The notes under the pieces are model-generated. The model was not told the origin of the DNA. It ran no database searches and saw only the letters and a program-made list of their open reading frames with translations. From an uncultured Clostridia bacterium (GTDB taxonomy: Bacteria > Bacillota > Clostridia > UBA1381), in contig CAJUEZ010000031.1 of NCBI GenBank assembly GCA_910585485.1, positions 1 through 22,717 of the forward strand: a stretch of 22,717 nucleotides of DNA, in the 5' to 3' direction. Within the stretch, counting starts at the first letter, position 1; each line of letters starts with the position of its first letter. Positions 8,017-13,673 of this stretch are shown piece by piece. The translations under genes and the position numbers were made by a program.

Positions 8017-8073
8017 ATATTTCTTTCTCCTCATAGTAAAATCCTTTGTCAATTTTTGATAACCTTTGTCGAA
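8017..8073 (-). promoter_or_regulatory. spoIIA promoter region: Spo0A boxes and sigma-H-like promoter
   Basis: An exact 0A box, TGTCGAA, lies at 8067-8073 (plus strand), inside TTTGTCGAA. A second, degenerate box, TTTGTCAAT, starts 20 bp away at 8045, about two helical turns. On the minus strand AAAGGATTTT (8047-8038) matches the sigma-H -35 element, and AGAAAT (8024-8019) is a weaker -10. No sigma-A pair with 17-bp spacing is present. Spo0A plus sigma-H control of spoIIA is known in Bacillus. The -10 call is the weakest part. Confidence 0.62.
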
Positions 8074-8159
8074 AAAAGTTTTATTGAAAAAATTAATTCA
8101 TGAAAATCCAATTTAAAAACAAAAAAAATATAAAAGATATAAAAAGCATAAGAAAGTAT

Positions 8160-8372
8160 AAAAAAAACCCCAAGATAACCGTCTGTAAAAGCCAAGTTTC
8201 TACCTGCTCATGCAGGTGGGTTATTTCCCGTCTGCTTTATATGTCCACTGGCAGTCCCGAAGGAAAGGAGGCGTATATGCCACAGACGGAGAAAACATCC
8301 CGTATTAGAATTGTTGGTAAAAAAAAGACTTTTTAACGCGAAATCTCAGGGTAATTAGCTATTTAATTGTCT
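8160..8372 (-). ncRNA. Free-standing structured RNA of about 210 nt, possibly 6S (SsrS)
   Basis: On the minus strand a 10-bp closing helix forms between ACCCTGAGAT (8352-8343) and ATCTTGGGGT (8176-8167). It is followed at once by eight U's (8167-8160), as in a terminator. Two pairs of the helix are G-U on this strand and would be A-C mismatches on the other, which indicates the direction. Nested helices are CCGTCTGT/ACAGACGG (8289-8282 with 8186-8179), GCCAGT/ACTTGGC (8252-8247 with 8197-8191, one bulge), GGG/CCC, and CCTGC-ATGA-GCAGG. A sigma-A promoter sits just upstream at 8379-8407. The length, the lone position and the 5' CCCTGAGATTTCGC recall E. coli 6S RNA (from memory CTCTGAGATGTTCGC). 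However, the multibranched interior is not the usual 6S rod. Class unproven. Confidence 0.58.
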
Positions 8373-8378
8373 ATAATT

Positions 8379-8407
8379 ATAATAACATATTTTGAAAGAA
8401 ACTTCAA
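8379..8407 (-). promoter_or_regulatory. Sigma-A promoter of the structured RNA
   Basis: Minus-strand TTGAAG (8407-8402), a 17-base spacer and TATTAT (8384-8379), continuing into a second TATAAT-like hexamer. A start near 8372 fits a transcript that ends at the T-run at 8160. No comparable promoter is seen on the plus strand upstream of the structure. Confidence 0.62.
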
Positions 8408-8441
8408 CATAAAAAATTAAATTCCATTACTTTTATATTGA

Positions 8442-8714
8442 TTATTCTTCTGACATCATTTCCTCATCAAGTCTTAGGAACTCATTGAAAGCCGCCTCAA
8501 GCTGAGCCTCATCATCAACCATCACAAGTTCCGCTTCCTCGCTTTCAACATCGCCCTCAACCTGCATAATAAGAACCTCGTCATTTTCCTGACCGTCAGG
8601 AAGCACTTCAACAAGCGCAAAATATGTTACTCCGTTAAATTCAAAAACATTTATTGTTTCAAATTCAATCATACATCCATGTTCATCTTCTAACATTATT
8701 ATGTTGTTTTCCAT
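8442..8714 (-). CDS. DUF1292 family protein (YrzB-like)
   Basis: A small, very acidic protein of 90 residues with the DUF1292 pattern: NIIMLEDEHGCMIEFETINVFEFNGVTYFALVE, then VLIMQVEGD and an acidic C-terminal tail. In Firmicutes this family is found beside ruvX, as here (gap about 68 bases to 8783). Its biochemical role is unknown. The open frame reaches 8780, but the ATG at 8714 has AAAGGAA about 9 bases upstream and gives the family's usual N-terminus. No hairpin terminator is evident after its stop. It is probably the last gene of the MATE-ruvX-yrzB transcript. Confidence 0.85.
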   Translation of the reverse strand: MENNIIMLEDEHGCMIEFETINVFEFNGVTYFALVEVLPDGQENDEVLIMQVEGDVESEEAELVMVDDEAQLEAAFNEFLRLDEEMMSEE

Positions 8715-8782
8715 TCTTAAATATTCCTTTCGTATTTCTTTAATTATATTGTAATATATGTCAGCAAAAATGTCAATCATTT

Positions 8783-9199
8783 TTACAGATTATTCCGTGA
8801 ATTTAAATATCCTTCGAGTATTATACAAGCCGCGACTGTATCCAATACGTTTTTGCGTTTTTTTCCGCGCGTATTTGTTTCATTCAGATACCGTTTCGCT
8901 CCAAGGGAGGAAAGTCTTTCATCCCAAAAGACTATTTCTCCGTCATAGATTTTTTTTAGCGCGTCGGCAAATTTGCGAGTCGCGTCAACGCGAAATCCTT
9001 CGCTTCCATCCATATTTTTAGGAAGTCCTATGACTATTTTTTCAGGCTTATATTCGTCAAGAGTCTCCCCAAGTTCGCTTATAAGTCTTTTCATTCCATT
9101 GTTTTTTATCGTTTTAACGCCCTGCGCCGTCATTCCCAAAAGGTCGCTTACCGCGACACCCACTCGCGCGTCACCGTAGTCTATTCCGAGTATTCTCAT
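8783..9199 (-). CDS. ruvX: Putative Holliday junction resolvase / pre-16S rRNA nuclease RuvX (YqgF)
   Basis: A 138-residue RNase H-fold nuclease. Acidic active-site motifs are visible: GIDYGDARVGVAVSD at the N-terminus, IGLPKNMDGSEG, VFWDERLSS in the middle and DTVAACIILEGYL near the end. Family members act in pre-16S rRNA 5' processing and have been proposed to cut Holliday junctions. The frame opens at 9244, but GAGGAGCGG directly precedes the ATG at 9199, and MRILGIDYGD is the normal start. The ATG overlaps the MATE stop as ATGA (9196-9199), so translation is coupled. yrzB follows downstream, which is typical synteny. The MATE gene upstream is less usual. Confidence 0.94.
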   Translation of the reverse strand: MRILGIDYGDARVGVAVSDLLGMTAQGVKTIKNNGMKRLISELGETLDEYKPEKIVIGLPKNMDGSEGFRVDATRKFADALKKIYDGEIVFWDERLSSLGAKRYLNETNTRGKKRKNVLDTVAACIILEGYLNSRNNL

Positions 9200-10581
9200 A
9201 ACCGCTCCTCTCTGCCAAAGTCGCGCGCAAGCGACTTTATCCATTTCCCGCTGTTTATTCGTATCACTGAAATTATACCCTTTGCAGGCTCGTCAATTTT
9301 CATAAGTATAAGCACGGCAGGCACCGGAAATTTCAAAAACGCGCCTGCCAGCGCCAGCGGCGTGGCAACAAACCACAGCGTTATAAGTTCCACGGCAAGA
9401 CAAAAGCGCGTGTCTCCTCCTCCGCGCAGTATTCCCACTATTGAAGTAGACGATATTGACACGAATATAGTTATAAACGCAATCGCTATCATAAGCTGAT
9501 TTGCCAAAACCTTTGTCTCATTTGGTATTGTGTAAAATTCTATGACAAAATTCTTTAATATCAATATTACAACACACGCTATAACTCCGACCACATAGCT
9601 TAAATATTTCAAAGTTCTCGCCTCAAGCTGCGCTCTTTCAAGATTTCCAGAACCGATTGACTTCCCGATAATAATAGCAGACGCGTTCGCTATTCCAAAT
9701 ATTACGACCGTTGATAGCTGCTGAACCATTGACGCTATAGAGTTTGCCGCTACCGGGTCGCCTGCGCTGTAAGTTATATGTCCCAAGACTGCCGCCTGTA
9801 TTGATATTGCTATAGACCACATAACCTCGTTTATAAACACCGGCAAACCGTGTTTTAAAAGGTCAGACGCGAATATTTTATTAAACAGAAACAGATGCTT
9901 CGGGCGGAAATTCAAACGCTTGTCAATCACAAAAATATACGTAAATGTAATGATAAACTCCATAATTCTCGCCGCAAGCGTCGCTATCGCCGCGCCTCGG
10001 ATTCCCATTGCGGGCGCGCCGAGATTACCGAATATAAGCACCCAATTCAGAAACACGTTGGTCAAAAAGGATGTTATATTCACCACTACTGATATTTTTA
10101 CAAGTTCTATGCTGCGTATACAGCATATCATCGTATTACTAAGTCCAAACAATACGTATGCAAATCCTATTATTCTTAAATATGAAACTCCCGCGTCTAT
10201 TATATCAGAATTATTTGAATACATCCCCATAACAAATCTCGGGAAAATGAGTACTGCCAGTTCCATAAGCAGCGATATTACAAACGCTGCTTTCAGTATG
10301 ATAGAAATAATTGAGCGTATTGACTTTGTATCACGCTTACCCCAATACTGCGCACTCAAAACAGTCGCGGCGCCGGCAAGCCCAAAACAAACGAGAGATA
10401 ATATGAAAAACGGCTGATTTGCCAATGATGACGCTGACAAAAAAACTCCCGTGTCATCAGCGCGTCCAAGCATTATTGTATCCATCATGCTCGTCGCAAA
10501 TGTTATAAGATTTTGCAGCGCAATCGGTATTGTTATCGCCATAATATTTTTATAGAATTTCTTTTCGGTTATTATTTGCAT
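9196..10581 (-). CDS. MATE family multidrug/cation exporter
   Basis: A polytopic inner-membrane antiporter of 461 residues, with about 12 hydrophobic segments in two repeated halves. The N-terminus MQIITEKKFYKNIMAITIPI leads into QNLITFATSMMDTIMLGR, a typical first MATE helix. Further family features are GLAGAATVLSAQYWGKRD and, at the start of the second half, FINEVMWSIAISIQ. MATE proteins export drugs, dyes or metabolites using Na+ or H+ gradients; the substrate here cannot be read. The start at 10581 has GGAGGGGG 5 bases upstream and is preferred over the in-frame start at 10605. Its own promoter lies at 10614-10642. It overlaps ruvX by 4 bases and heads that operon. Confidence 0.92.
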   Translation of the reverse strand: MQIITEKKFYKNIMAITIPIALQNLITFATSMMDTIMLGRADDTGVFLSASSLANQPFFILSLVCFGLAGAATVLSAQYWGKRDTKSIRSIISIILKAAFVISLLMELAVLIFPRFVMGMYSNNSDIIDAGVSYLRIIGFAYVLFGLSNTMICCIRSIELVKISVVVNITSFLTNVFLNWVLIFGNLGAPAMGIRGAAIATLAARIMEFIITFTYIFVIDKRLNFRPKHLFLFNKIFASDLLKHGLPVFINEVMWSIAISIQAAVLGHITYSAGDPVAANSIASMVQQLSTVVIFGIANASAIIIGKSIGSGNLERAQLEARTLKYLSYVVGVIACVVILILKNFVIEFYTIPNETKVLANQLMIAIAFITIFVSISSTSIVGILRGGGDTRFCLAVELITLWFVATPLALAGAFLKFPVPAVLILMKIDEPAKGIISVIRINSGKWIKSLARDFGREERL

Positions 10582-10613
10582 TGTTCCCCCTCCGATCTGT
10601 AACAATAATCTAT

Positions 10614-10642
10614 ATTATACATGTATTCCCTTTAAAAAGCAA
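10614..10642 (-). promoter_or_regulatory. Sigma-A promoter of the MATE-ruvX-yrzB operon
   Basis: Minus-strand TTGCTT (10642-10637), a 17-base spacer and TATAAT (10619-10614), with TG immediately before the -10 (extended -10). Its -35 is 9 bp from the -35 of the divergent lipid-kinase promoter. Confidence 0.75.
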
Positions 10643-10651
10643 TACTTTTTC

Positions 10652-10680
10652 TTGACTAAGACATATATAAATTGTATAAT
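10652..10680 (+). promoter_or_regulatory. Sigma-A promoter of the lipid kinase gene
   Basis: TTGACT (10652-10657), a 17-base spacer and a perfect TATAAT (10675-10680). The SD GGAGGA follows about 25 bases downstream. Confidence 0.8.
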
Positions 10681-10718
10681 CTAAAATAGATAATCTTTTG
10701 TTTCGGAGGACAAGAAGA

Positions 10719-11624
10719 ATGCCGAAAAAACTTCTCTTTATATTCAATCCGTATTCGGGAAAAGGTCAAATCAAAAATCATCTTACGAATATTATTGATA
10801 TATTTACTAAAGCCGGCTATGACACTACTATAAGACCTACTCAATGTCATCTTGACGCATATCAGTATATATCTCAGAACGTGAAAAAATACGATAGATT
10901 GGTTGTTTCAGGCGGTGACGGAACTCTTAACGAGGCTGTCAAGGGTCTTATGACTCTTGAGCCTTTTGAAAGGATTCCTCTCGGTTATATTCCTGCGGGA
11001 ACCGCAAATGACTTTGCCTCCACGCTTAATATCCCGAAAAACATGGTGTCGGCAGCGAAAATTGCGGCAGACGGTATGCCTTTTAAATGTGATATAGGAT
11101 GTTTTAACGGAGAGTATTTTAATTATGTCGCGGCATTCGGAGCCTTTACTGATGTTTCATACGGTACACCGCAGGGAACAAAAAATATTTTAGGACAAGG
11201 CGCGTATATCTTGGAAGCAATACGCCGTCTTCCTTCCATTTCTTCGCATAATGTTAAAATAATACACGACAGCGGTGTCACGGAAGAAAACATAGCGCTG
11301 TGCATTGTTTTAAATGCCACATATGTTGGCGGAATACACGCTGACGGGAAGTTTGAAAATATCAGCTTAAATGATGGGTTATTTGAACTTCTTGTGTTTA
11401 AGCACGCTGATAATATAATTGATTTTCAAGCCGCGTTCAGCGGAATTATGAAAGGAGAACAAGTCGGCAAAGGATATGTAATTCTAAAATCTTCAAAATT
11501 TGAGTTCATATCACACGATGAAATAGAATGGACTCTTGACGGAGAATACGGCGGTAATACTCGCAAGGTCTCAATAGAAGTTATTCCACAAGCTATAACA
11601 TATATTGTTCCAAAAAAACAGTAA
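10719..11624 (+). CDS. Diacylglycerol/lipid kinase family protein (DagK/YegS type)
   Basis: Likely phosphorylates diacylglycerol or a related lipid at the cytoplasmic membrane face, recycling it into phospholipid synthesis. The 301-residue protein starts MPKKLLFIFNPYSGKGQIK, the family's phosphate-loop region. It contains the nucleotide-binding signature VVSGGDGTLNEAV at about residues 62-74 and IPLGYIPAGTANDFASTL. A C-terminal beta-sandwich half includes DGLFELLVFK. GGAGGA lies 8-9 bases before the ATG at 10719. An upstream TTG at 10698 is also open but has no support. The gene is monocistronic with its own promoter. The downstream FMN leader begins immediately with a separate promoter, and no terminator separates them. 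Confidence 0.92.
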   Translation: MPKKLLFIFNPYSGKGQIKNHLTNIIDIFTKAGYDTTIRPTQCHLDAYQYISQNVKKYDRLVVSGGDGTLNEAVKGLMTLEPFERIPLGYIPAGTANDFASTLNIPKNMVSAAKIAADGMPFKCDIGCFNGEYFNYVAAFGAFTDVSYGTPQGTKNILGQGAYILEAIRRLPSISSHNVKIIHDSGVTEENIALCIVLNATYVGGIHADGKFENISLNDGLFELLVFKHADNIIDFQAAFSGIMKGEQVGKGYVILKSSKFEFISHDEIEWTLDGEYGGNTRKVSIEVIPQAITYIVPKKQ

Positions 11625-11631
11625 TAAATTG

Positions 11632-11660
11632 TTGCATTTTTCCGTAAAATATTATATAAT
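11632..11660 (+). promoter_or_regulatory. Sigma-A promoter of ribU
   Basis: TTGCAT (11632-11637), a 17-base spacer and TATAAT (11655-11660), ending about 10 bases before the riboswitch closing stem. Confidence 0.75.
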
Positions 11661-11669
11661 AGTTATAGT

Positions 11670-11783
11670 GTATCTTCAGGGCAGGGTGAAATTCCCTACC
11701 GGTGGTAAAGTCCACGAGCCTTTAACGGGTTGATTTGGTGAAATTCCAGAACCGACGGTCAAAGTCCGGATGAAAGAAGATGT
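11670..11783 (+). ncRNA. FMN riboswitch (RFN element)
   Basis: All parts of the RFN aptamer are readable: closing stem ATCTTC (11672-11677) with GAAGAT (11776-11781), then AGGGCAGGGTGAAATTCCCT, ACCGGTGGTAAAGTCCACGA, TTGATTTGGTGAAATTCCA, GAACCGACGGTCAAAGTCCG and GATGAAAGAAG. FMN binding would favour the terminator immediately downstream and turn off the riboflavin transporter gene. Confidence 0.97.
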
Positions 11784-11796
11784 TTTGCGAAGCATG

Positions 11797-11827
11797 CCTG
11801 AGATATATCCATATCTCAGGTTTTTTT
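11797..11827 (+). terminator. Intrinsic terminator of the FMN riboswitch
   Basis: A perfect 10-bp stem, CCTGAGATAT (11797-11806) and ATATCTCAGG (11811-11820), with an ATCC loop and seven T's directly after. Its position just after the aptamer identifies it as the expression platform. Confidence 0.93.
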
Positions 11828-11833
11828 ATTCGT

Positions 11834-11873
11834 GAAACTCCTAAGGATACCAAAAAAATTTTTAGGAGGTTTC
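11834..11873 (+). promoter_or_regulatory. SD-sequestering hairpin in front of ribU
   Basis: GAAACTCCTAA (11834-11844) pairs with TTAGGAGGTTTC (11862-11873) over 11 bp with one bulged G. The 3' arm contains the whole SD AGGAGG (11864-11869) of ribU. It lies downstream of the riboswitch terminator and is not part of the aptamer. Confidence 0.65.
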
Positions 11874-11877
11874 TTTT

Positions 11878-12474
11878 ATGGAAGCAAAAACAAAAAACAA
11901 AACACTAACAAAACTAACACCCAAATTCATCGCCAGCGTCGGTATACTCGCGGGAATATCAGTTCTTCTTTATTACATATTGGAATTTCCCATACCTTTT
12001 ATACCGCCGTTTTTGAAGTTTGACTTTTCAACTCTTCCGGCTCTTATTGGAGGATTCGCGTTTGGTCCTATAGCAGGCTTTGTTATAGTTCTTATAAAAG
12101 CACTTCTCCACACGCTTATATCCTACAGCGGCGGCGCGGGAGAAATCGCAGACCTTTTAGTGAGCGGTTCTTTTGTGCTTGTCGCCTCGTCAATATACGC
12201 AAAACACAAAACAAGAAAACATGCTGTATTGGGAATGCTCATCGGTACTATAGTTATGACAATCGTGGGCGGTTTCGCAAATTATTTCATACTAATCCCG
12301 TTTTACGCAAAAATAATGCCGCTTGATAAGATAATGGATATGTGCGGTCCGTATATTAACTCTACTCTTGACTATGTTCTTTTCGGGGCAATCCCCTTCA
12401 ACATCATAAAAGGACTTATATTATCAGCTATAACTTTTGTTACGTATAAGCATATATCAAGAATCTTGCACTGA
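11878..12474 (+). CDS. ribU: ECF transporter riboflavin-binding S component RibU
   Basis: The substrate-binding membrane subunit of an energy-coupling-factor importer for riboflavin. The 198-residue protein has a basic N-terminus (MEAKTKNKTLTKLTPKF) and then about six hydrophobic segments. Features typical of RibU/ECF S components are LEFPIPFIPPFLKFDFSTLP, followed by IGGFAFGPIAGFVIVLIKALLH. The FMN riboswitch upstream makes riboflavin or a flavin precursor the near-certain ligand. It would share EcfA1/A2/T subunits encoded elsewhere. SD AGGAGG lies 8 bases before the ATG. No riboflavin biosynthesis genes are nearby, so this locus is for uptake only. Confidence 0.95.
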   Translation: MEAKTKNKTLTKLTPKFIASVGILAGISVLLYYILEFPIPFIPPFLKFDFSTLPALIGGFAFGPIAGFVIVLIKALLHTLISYSGGAGEIADLLVSGSFVLVASSIYAKHKTRKHAVLGMLIGTIVMTIVGGFANYFILIPFYAKIMPLDKIMDMCGPYINSTLDYVLFGAIPFNIIKGLILSAITFVTYKHISRILH

Positions 12475-12491
12475 GTTTTTTGAAGTAATAT

Positions 12492-12520
12492 TTGCTTTTT
12501 TTCGGAATATAGTGTATAAT
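12492..12520 (+). promoter_or_regulatory. Sigma-A promoter of the small membrane protein gene
   Basis: TTGCTT (12492-12497), a 17-base spacer and a perfect TATAAT (12515-12520) with TG just before it. No convincing GC-rich terminator separates it from ribU, so read-through is also possible. Confidence 0.72.
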
Positions 12521-12552
12521 ATGGTCTGTAATTTAATTTAAGGAGTAAATTT

Positions 12553-13053
12553 ATGGATGCTATTGTACATTCTATCGCTGATAGCTTAAACGGAAAAATA
12601 CCAAAGGAATTTATAGTTCTGTTGGTTTCAATGATTCCTCTTTTGGAACTGAGAGGAAGTATACTTGCCGCGGGTTTTATGAAAATGAGTTTCTTCTCGA
12701 CATATATTGCCGCCGTGATTGGCAACATGCTTCCCATACCGTTTATATTTCTTTTTATAAGACAGATTTTTGCATGGATGAAAAAAAGCAAGCATTTGCA
12801 TAAGATTCCCGAATGGATTGAAAAAAAAGCCATGTCCAAATCGGCGCAAATAGAAAAATACGGTTATTTGGGGCTTTTCCTTTTTGTAGCCATTCCCCTG
12901 CCGGGAACGGGCGCATGGACCGGCAGTTTACTTGCGGTTCTCCTCGGACTTAAACCAAAAAAATCATTTTTTTTCATATTCCTCGGAGTACTGACAGCAG
13001 GACTGATTATGTCGCTATTATCTTTCGGAATCATTAAACAGCTATTACCATAA
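12553..13053 (+). CDS. Small multidrug export family membrane protein (COG2426 type)
   Basis: A 166-residue integral membrane protein. It shows the family's features: FIVLLVSMIPLLELRGSI near the N-terminus, a long first helix region, a basic cytoplasmic loop (MKKSKHLHKIPEWIEKKAM) and GLFLFVAIPLPGTGAWTGSLLAVLLGL, then a C-terminal helix. The family is annotated as putative small multidrug export protein, but its transport activity is poorly documented, so I would not assign a substrate. SD AAGGAG lies 7 bases before the ATG. It has its own promoter and ends at a strong bidirectional terminator, so it is a single-gene unit. Confidence 0.85.
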   Translation: MDAIVHSIADSLNGKIPKEFIVLLVSMIPLLELRGSILAAGFMKMSFFSTYIAAVIGNMLPIPFIFLFIRQIFAWMKKSKHLHKIPEWIEKKAMSKSAQIEKYGYLGLFLFVAIPLPGTGAWTGSLLAVLLGLKPKKSFFFIFLGVLTAGLIMSLLSFGIIKQLLP

Positions 13054-13054
13054 C

Positions 13055-13092
13055 AAACAGCGGGACAATTATAAATAATTGTCCCGCTGTTT
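13055..13092. terminator. Bidirectional terminator between the export-type gene and trpG
   Basis: A perfect 18-bp inverted repeat, 13055-13072 with 13075-13092, core CAGCGGGAC/GTCCCGCTG. It lies between the two convergent stop codons and is flanked by T-rich sequence on both sides. Confidence 0.85.
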
Positions 13093-13103
13093 ATATTTCA
13101 TAT

Positions 13104-13673
13104 TTATTTTTCTATTTTCAAAAAATTATCAATCATCTTCATTCCGTTGGGTGTAAGCACCGATTCCGGATGAAATTGAATACCATAAACAGGACGCTGC
13201 TTATGGCTTACACCCATAATACAGCCATCATCACTCTTTGCCGTTACAATAAGGTCACCGCTTAAGCTGTTCTCATCAATAACCAACGAGTGATACCTGC
13301 CCACCTCGGCTTTATTCCCCATACCTTCAAAAATCGGACAGTCCGCATTAACCGTTACAATGTCGCGCTTTCCGTGCATAATACGCGGAGCGTGAACAAT
13401 TTTGCTTCCAAATGCCTCGCCTATTGCCTGATGACCAAGACACACACCCAATATCGGTATATTGCCCGCTTTTTTTATTAGTTCAATACATATTCCGGCA
13501 TCAGCCGGAAAACCCGGTCCGGGTGAAAGTATAATATGACTCGGCTTTTTTTGAAGAACCTCGTCTGCTGTGATTTTATCGTTTCTGTAAACCTCAATAT
13601 CAGAATTTATTGTTCCGATATATTGATACAGATTATACGTAAATGAATCGTAGTTATCAATCATTGTAATCAT
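13104..13673 (-). CDS. trpG: Anthranilate synthase component II, glutamine amidotransferase (TrpG/PabA)
   Basis: Supplies ammonia from glutamine to TrpE. This class I amidotransferase of 189 residues starts MITMIDNYDSFTYNLYQY. It has LSPGPGFPADAG, the catalytic Cys78 in LGVCLGHQAIGEAFG, and the His168/Glu170 pair in YGIQFHPESVLTPNG. TrpG and PabA cannot be separated by sequence alone; one protein often serves both tryptophan and folate synthesis. The 4-base ATGA overlap with trpE (13670-13673) argues for the anthranilate role. No other trp gene follows: the next feature is a terminator, then a convergent gene. Confidence 0.94.
   Translation of the reverse strand: MITMIDNYDSFTYNLYQYIGTINSDIEVYRNDKITADEVLQKKPSHIILSPGPGFPADAGICIELIKKAGNIPILGVCLGHQAIGEAFGSKIVHAPRIMHGKRDIVTVNADCPIFEGMGNKAEVGRYHSLVIDENSLSGDLIVTAKSDDGCIMGVSHKQRPVYGIQFHPESVLTPNGMKMIDNFLKIEK

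Noticed and set aside
8100..8336. 78-codon plus-strand frame, and its 19-codon 3' part starting at 8277 with a strong SD-like AAAGGAGG
   Set aside because: The protein is lysine-rich and low complexity, it matches no family I know, and no good plus-strand promoter precedes it. The SD-like element is the complement of CCTCCTTTC inside the minus-strand RNA, and the frame lies across that RNA's helices.
8160..8372. SRP RNA, tmRNA, RNase P RNA or purine riboswitch for the structured RNA
   Set aside because: The conserved SRP core GGAAGCAG, a tmRNA tag frame and the RNase P core are absent. AAGTTTCTACC on the plus strand recalls a purine aptamer, but the surrounding helices do not fit.
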